In this document: positions 9,198 through 23,400 of the stretch, piece by piece
How the letters are laid out: each line of letters begins with the position of its first letter
Position numbering within the stretch: the first letter of the stretch is position 1
Origin: Siderastrea siderea
Taxonomy: Eukaryota > Cnidaria > Anthozoa > Scleractinia > Rhizangiidae
DNA: 64,000 bases
NCBI GenBank assembly: GCA_964030785.1
Contig: OZ034966.1
Span: 645,501 to 709,500, forward strand
Direction of reading: 5' to 3'
Made by a program: the position numbers and the translations under genes
The notes under the pieces: model-generated
The model's database searches: none
What the model saw: the letters and a program-made list of their open reading frames with translations, nothing else
What the model was told of the DNA's origin: nothing

Positions 9198-12100
9198 GTA
9201 AGAATACGACAAATTTCATTACCTTGCAGTTGTTTTTAACGCTCACCTTCTCTACAAATTCGCTGCTGGAACAGTGATTTCAAACACTTTCCATTTCAGA
9301 AGAAATGGAATAAGGTATGAAATGGCAATGTTTTATTTAGTTTAGTATCTCCCAAAATTTACACAGGAGCTAGGAGCGCGGTCTTCGATTGTGCAATCCA
9401 TCACAAGGAAATAAGATGTTTACGTATATTAGTTGTCGTTCTATCGTGTATTTTCAATTCAGTACAAGCTTACCACTTGGATTGACTATTAAAACTATGA
9501 AGCACCTCCTCGATGTACCTGTTCAGTCATCACTATTTCCATAATTTATGAAAAAGGATAAATGGATAATTGCAAGACATTTTGTCGCGCTGGCCAAAAA
9601 TCTATCAGGAATTAGGAACTTTCAATTAAGCTTACGTCCGGAGAACGGAACGTGGTTTACTCACAGGATTCAACTGTGGCGTCTTTTTGCTGTCGCCACT
9701 GTTTTACTTGAAGTTGCTCTTTCTGTCAGTATTTATTTTGATCTGTCAACTTGTATTAAAATACATGGAAAGATCTATTATCCAACTTTTTAAAAACAGC
9801 TCATACTTCAAGTACGTTTATTATATGGAAACCTTCTTCACAAATCAATTTACGGCAGAATTGCATATTTTACCTCTGACAAGTCTCAGTCTACATCTTA
9901 AGTGTCTTTATAATGAAGCAAACAATAAACCAGTTTGTTATGTTTTTCTCAGGAACTGAAATTTCGTTTAAGCCGAAGCTGAATATTCTAGACTTCCTTT
10001 AGCTCCGTGAATCTAAGCTGAAGTCGTGCGAAAATGTCACGCTGTCATGCCACATTCGCCATTTGTACGTCATTGGATGTGAACTCCCGAAACAAGAAGT
10101 TTTGGAAGGCAAAACCTTCCCAAAGCTTTGTTGGTACTTCTTATTTTACAGTGCTGTTTTGGTACTAAGTTTTAAGAGAAGAAGTCCTTTTATCATATTC
10201 TTGCGATTTTACTCTTCAGGAAGGACAGGAAGGTTCTATCGAACATTTTTGTTTGCTATTTATAAGTAGCTTAGAGTGAGGTCACAAGTCGATTATGCTA
10301 GGAGCCCTAAGCCGATAGCAGCGATTCAGTTCTTATTGTTCTTAACTTTCGAAATGGGTATCTTTTTAATGAAATAAAATTCATATCAACCCGACAAGAA
10401 TTTAATAAGAAACGACTTATAATATCTGTGGTATTTTCTACTTCCTTTTCGTGGGCCTACCACATATTGACTCGTACTGTCCTCATTACCTTTTTAAAGA
10501 AGAATGCAACGACGAACTGGGAATGCGCAGCAAGAGAATCGCGGATGAGAGTATTACGTCATCCTCGATATTAAACTCAGATCACAAACCCTACTACGCA
10601 CGGCTATATGGGAAGAAGGCCTGGTGTTCAGCTGAGGAAGATAAATCTCCATATATTCAAATCCTATTGGATGAGGAAAAGTTGATAACTGCGATAAAAA
10701 CTCAGGGAAGTTCATTTGATTGGAGCTGGTCACAAAAATACGAGGTCATGTACTTGGAGAAAGGAAAATGGACATCATACAACAAGGTAAAATCTTAAGT
10801 CGGTGAAGTATGATCTTCCGGGTGAGTGATTCCTGCGAAGAACTGTTTGTGGTGACATTCGACTGACGTCTTGACAACCTGAGCCGAAGCCATCAAGTTA
10901 AGTCAACTCTGATGGTGAATTCTATAATTCCGCTCAGGTTGCGAAACGTCAGTCAATGTCCCCACAAACAGTCCTTCTCAGCACTACACTCACTCGGACG
11001 ATCATACTTCACCGTCTTATGATATAACTCCTGGTTCAAACCATTTACAAGGTGAAATCTAGTCACCAGAGGTGTTCACCAGGTACTTTCTCCTTACAGG
11101 GGCAATTTCTCAATTTAACTTGATGGGCTGTTGTAGTCGCGTCTTGTCCAAGTGAAAACAAAACGATGCATTTCTCACTGACAAGATTATGACGCATCCT
11201 AACGTACCTGCGGAGTCTTCACACGACAACCTTTCCCTGGTTCTTAAGAGGAAAGCGATTTTTAGGCTGGGTGGGGCTTTTCAATCTACCAGAAAGAAAG
11301 TAAAAAAGTATTTTTTTTTATTATAAATAAGACTATTCACCTTTTTTCGGGATTATTCCGAGGTTCAAATAACAATAATAAAGAACGAATAGGTATGTAC
11401 AAAATCCCCTTACATATAATATTTATAATTGTAAAAATGATAAAAGCTGTATGGAAAAATCCTGAAAGCATGAAAGATGGAAATTTTTAATTCCTGGAAA
11501 GTCCAAAGCGATAGTTGTTAGTGTTTGTAAGCCATTTCCTATAGCAAGGGTCAAAGTAATACCTACCATTCTACAGGAATTCACCGGTAACAGAAACAGC
11601 CAGTCCTGGAAAAGAAACGACTTGAAGCCACCTGTGAGGACACGAATGATTAGGATTTATCCAAAAGATCCATCTGGAGCGCATCCAACTTTTCGTGTTC
11701 CGTGTCTCAGATTGGAGCTACACGGATGCTCTGCGCCAGGTAATGATCTATCACCGTTGCTTCTAGCGACTGAGTTTATTCACCTCTTACGCTTGGTACG
11801 CGGTCGTGTAGTGGTTGGCGCATCATACGTCCAGTTGGACTTTCGATCGGAAGATCGGAGGGGTCGAAGTTGGAAGCTACGTTGGTTCCCCTCTCCCTCC
11901 CTCCCTCCCTCCCTCCCTCCCTCTCCCTCTCCCTCTCCCTCCCTCCTTCTCTCCCTCTCTCCCTCTCTCCCTCTCTAATGTTCGGCTAGCCTACGACGGA
12001 GTAGCAGCAGGGTGGGGTGGGAGGGGGAGGTAGTAATACTGATAGTCTTACTGAACGCTTGGTAAACGAAATTGATTAAAACCATTATAGATTGGAAAGA

Positions 12101-15100
12101 ATAATTTTTGCTCCTTCAATGAACAATTGACGCAAATCTTTTTGGTTCATAATCTCTTAGGTCTAGAAAGGTCTCATTTGTTATTTAGTTTGTTTGTCTT
12201 CAGGGGATAACACTGATTTTTGATTTTCTTTTTGTTTGGTTTTCAGCTGATTGCAAAGACCCTGGAAGGCCAACAAACGGAGTACGAATAGGCGATAATT
12301 TCAGCCATGGAAGTCAAGTTACCTTTGCTTGTAGCCAAGGTTTCGTACTGATTGGAAAATCAACTTCTGTTTGCCATAGAGGAAAGTGGAGCCATGTCCT
12401 TCCCAACTGCAAAGGTAACCTTCGTTTCATTTTCATACTGGCGTAAGTTCGCATGCATTTGGTAAAGCCATTGCTTTGCTGCTTGTATATGTATACGATC
12501 TGACATCCCTAGAGAATGGAATCGCGTAGTCTTAGGAAGAAGACAAGCCGTATAGGCTCATTAAGACTGTGCTTTCCTCTGGTCTCCGCCCATAAGGCTT
12601 GAAGTTACGCTACTATAAACGCGGGGTCTGCAAGATAGGTATTAGGCAGTGTTTAAACCTTAGTTTTGCATTTTACAATGTACGTTTCCTTTTATGTACA
12701 GCTACATGTAAGGATCCTGGCGTTCCAACAGATGGGATCAGAAGAGGAAACACGTTTATCGATGGCGACTCAGTAGAATTTGCTTGTAACAAAAACTACA
12801 CCTTGGTTGGATCTCCAATTGCCCGGTGTCTTAATGGAAGATGGAGTTCAGCATTGCCACAATGCAAAGGTATCAAACAGTACTGAAGCTTTTGACCGCG
12901 CCAAAACAAGGCAACGTTGAGTTTTATGGTACCTTGAGTAGTGGGGTCCTATGGGGCTATGTCACGGGTATTTGTCGGTGTTATGTCAAAACTGTGGTAA
13001 AATTATGATTGAGTAACTTCACTCACATACATGCTCCTAGAAGACCAAAAGGAAGATATCACGTGAATATTCGCAAGGAGTTACAATATGATAAGATTTA
13101 GATGATTTTTGTAGGAAATAACCGCAGAAATTGAAAACGCTGGGCAACATTTTCAAGTTGTAATCCATTTCCAACTTAACCTTCCGTGGCCAAGACATTT
13201 ACTAATAGTTACACTACACTAGCATAGTATCTTTGAAGAAAACTGGACTATTAATAAAGTTTATGTTCTTATTAAGGTAAATATGACTTTTGGCTTTTCA
13301 AAGTGTTGCTTACAATAAATGACATAGTCCTTTTAGCAAATTAAGGGGTGACCTCTTGGGAAATAATGTGTTTGAAACATTCAAACACTGCGTCTCAAGA
13401 AAGCTGGTAAGGACTTTCCAAGGCCATTTACCAAGTCAGCTTTCCTGGGAAGTTAGTTGCCATACGCAATTTTAAAACATACCTTAGCTTCAAACACTGA
13501 GGAAGGATTTAGAAAAAAATATGTGAAAGTCAAAATATGTAAGTGCGTTTCCTGAGAAGATCAGAAACGAATTTTATCCAAACGATTTTCTTATTGGTCT
13601 GCAGCATCGTGTCCAGATCCCGGAATCCCTCAAAACGGTCAAAGAGTTGGCACGAGTTCTGAGCACGGCAAACACGTGCAATTCATGTGTAAATCAGGCT
13701 TTTGGTTGGTAGGAAGTCAGTTGATTGTTTGTAACGAAGGCAAATGGAGCAATGACATTCCCAAATGTAAAGGTATGCCAGAAATACACTGCTTTACTAT
13801 TTTACTAACTTTGTTGTTTGTTGTTGTAACGTTGTAAAGCGAGTTCTAAACGAAAGAGAAAGGTCTTTTTGTTTTTTATTGGTTTTTCAAGAATTTTTTT
13901 TGGAATTATCTTTGGTATATTTTGAACTATTCGTTGCTTGATTTACAGCTTTTAATTACCTCATATACCATGGTATAGTTCCTGTTCTTTTGGTAATCTT
14001 GTCCGGGTATTTCCTTCCACATCTCGAAGCCAATATAACGGCTAAGGTGGAATCAATTTCGGTTAGATAAATCAAATTTCGCCAGTCCTCAAAAGCACGC
14101 CAGAAGCTGGGTTGCAATTCGTTTGTCCTTTCGTTTAATATTTAGATACTTAGGGTGAGGTACCACCCTAAATAGATTGCGCTAATAACGTAAAATATCA
14201 TAAATACGCCGACTGAAAAACTTCTGATATACACCTAATTGAAAAAATGTTGACGGGGAAAAAGCATTAACATTGAACGATACGACCCAACGGGACTGTG
14301 GGAAGCGTGAAAATTGGCCCCTGCTCACAATCTCCTTGCACATTACAATAACACAGCATGCCTCAATTTACTCCTTATTTGAAAATCAATGCATGAAACT
14401 GAGCAACAAGCTTGCCAATGACAACTCCCCAGAATTCCATTGTGTCTTATTGCTCATCGTTTATACTTTTTACCCAACAACTTTTTTCAAACAGGTGTGT
14501 ATATTTATAGAGGTATAATTATCGCATATGTTTTTGTTTTTCTTAGCTGTGTGCAGCGATCCTGGGGTTCCACTGAATGGGAAGAGAATTGGTAACGATT
14601 TTTCAGATGGTCAGATGGTTGCTTACAGGTGCAATCCTAACTTCAATTTGGTTGGTGCTTCTACGGTCTTTTGTGTCGCTGGACAGTGGAATGCCACAAG
14701 ACCGACGTGTAAAGGTATGCATCATATTAGAGTCGTTAACTGACTCAGCCTGCCGGGGAAAAAAGCTGTCAATATCAAAACGTGGAAGCGAAACCACAAA
14801 AAGTGAAACTGTCATTCATTGCGATAGAAATTGTTCCTATCTTTTCCTTTTTTGATACTTATTTTCAATCGTCAAAACATAACAAAAGGAAATATATTTT
14901 TTTTAAGCTTCCTGTTCCGATCCTGGTACACCACAGCACGGCAGGAGAATAGGTTCCAATTTTGGTCATGGAAGCCAAGTGACATTTGTCTGCCTGTCAA
15001 AATACAGTCTGGAGGGAAGCCAATCAATGACATGTCATGATGGCAAATGGAGCTCAGTACTTCCTGTTTGCAAAGGTATGACTTTAGGTATTAAGGAATG

Positions 15101-18100
15101 ATTATCCACGCTAAATAGTAAAATCTCTATAATACACTCCACAACAAAGCGGAAAACTTATTAATCAACCCAGACAGATATAAACATTACAATAATTCAA
15201 ATTTCAGTCCTGTTACCAACAAAACCGAATAATTATTATGACACTACATGCTTCGTAATCTACTAATCAGTCTTCTTTAGAGGAGAGAAGGTGATCCTAT
15301 AGTTACTCATGCGCAGGTATACACACGTGTATTTGTAATTGGTCCTAGATACATACGAACACTACAAACTTAGCATGATCGGAACACGCTTCAAGTCTAG
15401 ACGGACGCAAAGTATACAATACATTTGTGTTGACTGGATTTTGCATTAGAAAAGAGATTTTATTTAAACATTTAATGTGACTGTGCTGCCAGTTCAGCTT
15501 TGATGGCTTTCATAATTAAAAAACAGGTTTCTTGACCAGTTGATTCAGCGAACCCATTCATCTACACTATTTTAAGCGTTGTTAGTTAGCGAAGAGACCA
15601 TTCCCTTAAAACTAATTTACGTTTGTTTGAACGTCAGCCTCTTGTAAGGACCCAGGCTCTCCTCAGAATGGTGTCAGACATGGAAACGATTTCGGTCACA
15701 ACAAACAAGTCTCGTTTAGATGTCTTCCGGGATTCCAGTTGACCGGGAGTCCCGTTGCCGTGTGTATCAATGGGAAGTGGAGCGCTTCTCTTCCTCGCTG
15801 TAAAGGTGAACTCTTGGACTTTCTTGCCGTGATTAATTGCTTACTCTGTCCTATTTATACCAATTTTGAAGTCAATTCAAAAACTTCATCAGTGGCGAAA
15901 AGAATTCCGTAGTGTTTATGAAATGACGGAAAGAAATATTTTCGCATTCTTTTGGACAAGAAACTAGTCTATCTGCTGTTTCCATAAGGTTGGATTTTCA
16001 AGCTGTGGTTAAACAACTGTTACTTCACTTTTAGCCATTTGTCCCGATCCTGGGATCCCTGTGAATGGCAGCAGAATTGGAAATAGCTTTCTTGATAGTC
16101 AGACGGTGGCTTTTAGGTGCCAGGCAGGATACACGCTGATTGGCTCGCAGGTTATACGCTGCGTAGCGGGAAAATGGAACAAGGATGCACCAGAATGCAA
16201 AGGTACGATCTGATAATGCTTTGGAATATTACCTACCGTTCATCTTTTTACATGAAAAGAAATTATTGTGGCCGAATGGATAAGCAATCTTTTTTCCTTA
16301 TCTTTCAATTCAAGCTCCGTGCGCAGATCCCGTTATTCCTTTACATGGTCGTGTACTTAATTCTACCCCTGATAATCGACATGGAGTGCGCGTGAAGTTC
16401 GCTTGTGACCCCGGCTTCAAAATGGAAGGACCATCAACCATAAGGTGTAACAATGGAAAGTGGAATTCACCAGCACCCTTGTGCAAAGGTATGAAAGTAA
16501 TATGTAAATTCACCTTAGAAAGGATGAAGCAAGTCCAAATTGTGATTGAAGTGTGGAATAGATCAACTGTACGTATACATCAAGGCAAGAGAGGATAAAG
16601 GAGAGAGAGCTAATCTCCGATATAGGCCCTACATCTGTCCTTATCCCTCTAAAGCTATTTTTAGTAACAAAATTCAAATTTCAAAAAGGTTATATCTTTT
16701 GAGTGGACAAACATATTTTATTATTTTTTTCACTTTTGAGATCTGTGTAACAAGGTCATTGAGAAACAGAAATGAAATCACTAAATTTAAAAGTTGTGCA
16801 ATATCCGTTTTCTGTCACTTTTTAATATATTTTTGAGACATTCTGTCATTGTTGCCTTCAGAGACATATTGTAGCCAACAATAAATTGCACATGAGCGTT
16901 TCTTCATTAGAATTCCTCAGAAACCCATACATTTAGTTCAGTATTATGTCTAGTACATTTATGTCGTTTGTATATTTGTGTTATATCAGGACTCCATTTA
17001 AACTAGCTATGCTAAACTGGATGCCCCTGTATAAATATTGATTTTAAAAAAACGCACTCTTCCAAGATTTGTTTAGTTTTTTCCTGGTCTAAATTGAAGT
17101 ACCACTTCTCTCTTAATGTGTGGCAATTTGGCTGGTAACCTTTTTTCCTAACCGCAGATATAGACGAGTGTGCAGGAGGAATGTCCAACTGTCATGTAAA
17201 CGCTGTGTGCAAGAATACGTTGGGCTCATACACGTGCACTTGTAAAGCGGGCTCGATTGGAGACGGAAGGACTTGCTTGAGTAAGAGATATATATGCACT
17301 ATTTCCTTTTAAATTACGTACTCAGTTGTTTCAAATACGTAACATGTAAAGCGTCTGTTCTTCGCTAACAGTATCCTCGGTAGCATTATATTAATATTGT
17401 GCCATCAGTATTCGTAACAATACCTCCATGTACCTTCATTCCCTACACCTTCCTCACATGTAACTTTTTTTCATTCAGAATTATGTAAAGACCCTGGAAT
17501 TCCAGCTAATGGCGCTAGAAAAGGCGACAACTTTCAACATGGAAAGCGGATCAGCTTTACGTGCAATAACGGATATACCTTGATCGGAAATCGCTCAATG
17601 ACCTGCCAGGATGGACAGTGGACCTCAGCCTTACCTCGGTGCAAAAGTAAGTCGGTTTATAATCACTAGATGCTTCTGTCTTTTTACTAACGTCGTTTGG
17701 AGTTAATAACAATGTTAGCTTGAGGTTAGCTTTTCTCCTAAAAAAAAGAAAAAACAAAAACATCTGTGAATATTAATGAAGAATTCCGTACAATAATGGT
17801 AATTTTGTAGCCAGCGTGCAAGAGTGGTTTTCAGTTGAGTGTCATAAAACCAAAACCTATGGTACCCCTCTGGCCGTTTCCAAATAACAGCAGCAATACA
17901 ACATCTGTTAATGAGCAGTTCAGAACTCGATGCATTTTTCAGCCATGCAAGGAACCTTACAGGAAAACCAAGGCAAAAGCTAAGTCCTATTGGCATTCAA
18001 TTGAAGACTTATTCAAATTACACATGCTGTCATGAGTTGCGAGAACTTCTTCCATCGGCTATGAAATGTAACTAATTTCACTTATTGTATTTAGAGAACT

Positions 18101-20442
18101 GCGCTGATCCTGGCACCCCACAAAATGGCCGTAGAAAAGGCAGTGATTTTGGCCACGGAAAGAAGGTGACGTTTCTATGCCAACCTCGTTTTAAGCTAAT
18201 TGGCGTCGGCGGCATCACGTGTCTAGATGGAATATGGAGTGACAGAGTTCCCGAATGCACAGGTAAAGGTCGCGTGAGTTTGACTTGCGATAAGCATTAT
18301 CAGAATTTTATGATTTCAAAACTGACATAAAGCGTTGGGACTTGTGTGTGCTTGCGATGGCTTGCGATGACTTGCATTCTCTTTGATTGAGCTCAAATTT
18401 GGACGCAAATCACTGTTTGGCCACCCAACGCAAGTCGCCGCAAGTTGGTCCCACTATTGTTTTCCTTAGTATGGGGGCGCGCGCAAGGCTGCAGTGAAAT
18501 GGCTTTTTGGCAAATTGTCTTGAACTTGCGAGAACTTACGAGTCCGTTTGGCTACCTATCGCATGTCTGCGTACGCAAGTTGACATTTCTAAACTGGCGT
18601 TGACTTGCGACTCCGTTGGCTAGGGCTTAACGAAAGTCCACTTAAAATGATAGCAACTTGGCTGGAACCTCAAAATGGATGACAGTGAGAAAGGTCATAG
18701 TTTGAGGAGTTGACCATATGATCGTAGAACATTCTATTATGGAAACATATCATAATTTTGATCAAGATTTTTATTTGCATTATTCTTAGCACTTTGCAAA
18801 GATCCAGGAATTCCACGATACGGTGCAAGGAAGGGCAGGAATTTTGAACACGGCAAAACAGTGAATTTTACGTGCAACGATGGATACACGCTGGTTGGTA
18901 GCAAGACAATTGAGTGTCGTAACGGCATTTGGAGCTCAGCTTTACCTCAGTGCAAAAGTAAGTTATATTATATAGAAAAGTGTCCTAGTGGAAAATGGGT
19001 CACTCTTAAAAGTTCATACGAAAGTACATCTGGGACCGAGTGTCGTAACAGCATTTGGAGTTCAGCATTGCAAAAGCAGATTATATTGAGTGGAAAAGGT
19101 GGAAAATTATTTCAGTCGACGTATACGTTAAACCAGCTTTCGAACCAAACTCAAACCGCGTGCAGTTGTTGTTGCTTCTAAAAGATTTCTTTCAGTGGAA
19201 ATTCATGATGTATATATGCTGTCAATTCAAATTGTACGCCATGTTATGTTAGCCTGGCGCTTAGAAACACAGCAAAACAACAAAAAAGCGGAAGAGGAAT
19301 TAGTTTTTCAGTAAAATTAGTACAATTTAGTAAATTTAGTTTACTAACTTGTTTTAATACCTTCCTCTGTCTCTGAGATCCCCATTCATTCATTTTTCAT
19401 TGTACCATTTTAATACTGAACAATAGTAAGAAACATAAGTGGCTATTAACTATTTCATAGTTTAAACAGCACAGCAGCCTAGTAACTGATTGAGTTCCTT
19501 TTCAAAGATTTCTGCGCTAACCCTGGCACCCCACAAAATGGCCGCAGGATTGGCCGCGATTTCCGCCATGGAAAGACAGTGACGTTTTCATGCCAACCTG
19601 GGTTTAAACTGAACGGAGTTAACAACATCACGTGTAATGATGGAAAATGGAGTAACAAAGTTCCCGTATGTACAGGTAACGTACGTAAAGCTTTCTTTTC
19701 AACTCTGCGCATGTGTGGTATTTCAGTTTCTATCTAGTTGTTGTGGTCATCCTCAGAAGCAAACCAAAGGTAACAGACACTTAGAACCAATTGGTTGTTT
19801 ACCATTTACAACAACTTTCCGGAAATTCCGGTTGGAAGTAATGGTACACGACTTTTCGGGTCGTTCCAGGGGAAAATTCCCGGGAGCAACGGAACGTCTG
19901 AAAAGGTAGTCCTGTTTTTCCGCACGGAATGTTCCAAACGGAAATTCGTGTACCATTTGTTCAAACCTAATCTTTGATACCAGCTTCAGGCTCTCGCGGC
20001 CATTTTCTGTCCCAAGAACAAAGGAAAACGTCACTTTTAAAATGACTTCACAGTCTTTGAAACTTCGTGGCGATTATTCCGACTCGTTTAACCTGTAATG
20101 CAGTCGAATTATCCAGGAGCTGAATTTGTAAGGACGGCGTATCAGTTCGGGAAGAACTTATTTAGAAAATTAATTGGAAAATAGCTGTATCCCCAATTAG
20201 GGCCCTGTCTTTACAGGGTGCTAGATCACTTGACACGTAAATATAGTTATTACTATTATATTATTATTATTATAAAAAAGAAAATTCGCTGTCGTGTGTT
20301 TGCGTTCTACACAAAAACGTTGAATTTGGTCATTTCATGTTGTAGTTGTGCACAGAACGGCAAAGAAATGTACGAAAAATAACGCACGTGCAGAGTCCTC
20401 AAGCATGTATTTGCTTTAAAACAGATCGTGGTTAAATAAAGG

Positions 20443-20476
<34 letters not shown>

Positions 20477-23400
20477 GTCGTTGTTTTGTTAATCAAAGCT
20501 TTTGTTTTGCGACCTTCTCGTTAGCCGTCGCTGTCGAGCAAATTTTTGGTTAATGGTAGGGATTTCTGCAAATGGTAAGCGCCAGTCCCGAACGGAATTT
20601 TCCCAATACGGAAATTTGCTTACCATTTGCCCAAACCGACCCAAACGGTAAACCGACCGGTTTGCCCGTGTAAATGGTAAACAACCATTATGTCTCAGTT
20701 TGATTTCCTACTTACTGTCGTCCTTAGCAATGTGCAAAGATCCAGGAATTCCACTACACGGTGCGAGGAACGGCAACATTTTTGAAAATGGTAAAACGGT
20801 AAGCTTTACGTGTAATCCTGGATACACGTTGGTGGGAAGCAAGACAATTGAGTGTCGTAAAGGAATTTGGAGCTCACAGTTACCCCAGTGCAAGAGTAAG
20901 TTATATAACCATTTAACTATAAATGCATGACAATATTTTGTTACGATTTCTTGTACTTAGCGTGAAGATGGAGAGAAAATCCAATCGCCGTTGGTTCTTT
21001 CCGTCCCCAAGTCTACTACAGTGTTTAACTTATCAGGAAATACAATGAATCAGGAAGTACAATGAATTTCTAAAGCGAAATCCGTTCCACACTGAATTGA
21101 AAACTACTCATAGTATACGTACCCACAAAGTCTAATAAAACCTCTTCCCTCGGCTATGAAATATATCTACGTTTTACCTATTGTATTCAGAGAACTGCGC
21201 TGATCCTGGCATTCCACGAAATGGAGGTAGAAGAGGGAGTGATTTCCGACACGGAAAGAGAGTGTCGTTTTTATGCCAACCTGGTTTCAAGCTGAGTGGG
21301 GTCAGCAGTATCACCTGTGATAACGGAAAATGGAGCGACAAAGCTCCTGTGTGTAGAGGTATGGTGCAATGTTAAACTAACAGAAGCCAAGTGTTGGTTG
21401 AAAACTATTTACCTTAGTTAACTGTCGAGCAAAAAGAGTCTTGGTGAACTAGAAATAACTGAAATTTCTTATGGTGCTGTTTATCACGATGTTTTTGATG
21501 ATATGGGAAACCTTTCAGTTAATATTTGTATTGCATTTATTCCATTTCTTTAATTCGGGCGCTCTGAGAAATGCAAGCAGTAACCAGACTGCCTTTACAA
21601 TGCTTGTTTTTGCTGTGTAAAGGTTTCATCCATCAAATAAAACTTACTTATTAAGCACCACTGAATACCTTTTTCTTTAACTCCTTCTCGTTTCAGCTCT
21701 TTGTAAGATTCCTGCAAAGCTGAATAACGGATTCATAATAACTGACAAGTTTGATAACAAGGGCGTCATTGAGCTGTCGTGTCACCATGGTTACACGTTG
21801 ATAGGATCGCCCGTTTTACGCTGCGTCAGCGGTCAGTGGAATGACAGCATTCCACATTGTCGTAAAGGTAAAATGCTAATGTACTTGACTTTAAACTGTA
21901 TGGTAGAATCATGGGCAATCGTTTATACATCGAGAAAAACAATTCTATTTGTCGCTTGTTTGATCGTTTCTTTTCTGATAGTTGGAAAGTGTAATATAAC
22001 TTTGTCATGTATTCATTCAAATCAAGCAAATCTCGGTAATTGGGATTCTTCTGTTTGTTACCATGAACTTCATTTAGTCCGCTTGTAGGCAAGAAGGTCT
22101 TACGAGTAAACCACTACATGGAGTATGGAAAAGAATAGAACCAATGCGTAGAGAAAACAAAGTCTAAGCCGTTGTCAACACCTCGTGCACGTTCTGAGCT
22201 AGAACTCCCCAGTACTTCTCCCCACTGCACAACCCAATGCTTGCTCCATGAAAAATCCGTCAAGGTTTAATTGTTAGACTGAGCGAAGTGTAATTTGCTT
22301 AAAGCACAAGATCTCTCCACAATTTCGAATCCAGTACACTTGCCCAACAAGCAAGCGAAGGATACCCTGTTGTCCCTCAGAAACCCAACTTGAGTCACCG
22401 TGTGTTGCTGTCGACATCCCGTGTCGGTTTTTTAGCTACCACTACTGCAAGGGAAAGAGGGGAGTTCCTCTTCATTACAACAATGCAATACGAACACAAA
22501 CCTCATAAACGTCTGTACCGAGTACTGAGGAGTTTGGAATTAGGCGCATATACACGTATATTGTTTTCAACAAATGTTTTGCTTAATATTTCAGATGCTT
22601 GTCCCAATCCCCCCAACCTTCCTCACGGTTCCCACGATGGTAATGATTTCAGCTTTGGAAACAGCGTGACATACACCTGTGACAAACAGTACGTGCTGGA
22701 GGGTAACACTGTCATAACATGTGTGGCAGGACAGTGGGTGGGGCAGGTCCCTGTATGCAGAGGTAAATTTAAACGAGTTAAGTACTTCACATTTGCGGAT
22801 TGTAACGCACAATTAGCTTGTAATAATCTGTCTTTATTTTATCCGATATTAGTTCACAATAAAACTGCAAAATTTTGTACCACTTTTTAGCAACAATATG
22901 TATAAAAAAATAAAAATGCTGGTAGGAGAAAACGAGAAAATTTCCCACCGGAACAACCAGTTTTCTCATAGAAATGGAAAGCGTTCTTACGTTTTCTCTC
23001 TCTTTTTTTTCAGCTCCTTGCCCACCTCCCAGCGTCCCAAAGAATGGTTTTGTATTTGGTCCAAACCTTCAGCACCAGAGCAGCGTGCAGTATTGGTGCA
23101 GTAAAGGGTTTGTTCTGCGGGGGTCACCAGTCAGTCAGTGCAACGATGGACAGTGGGATGCTCCGACTCCTGTTTGTGAAGGTAATTTTAGTTCTGAATA
23201 TAATGTTCCCAGTTTTTCACAATTTATGTTCTGCCCCTAGTTTTTTCTACCAGTGTTTTATTTTCTAAGCCTAAAATGTGTTCGAAAATTGCCAATCACT
23301 TTTGCGTTACCCTATTCTGTCTTATGCTATTTACGATCTAAAACAGATTGATAAGAACTTTAACAAGAAGAATATCGCTCGGCTCTGTAAGTGATAAATT

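Noticed and set aside
22390..22890. 166-codon ORF spanning sushi domain 16
   Set aside because: Only 22595-22762 is exon; the rest is read-through of intron on both sides.
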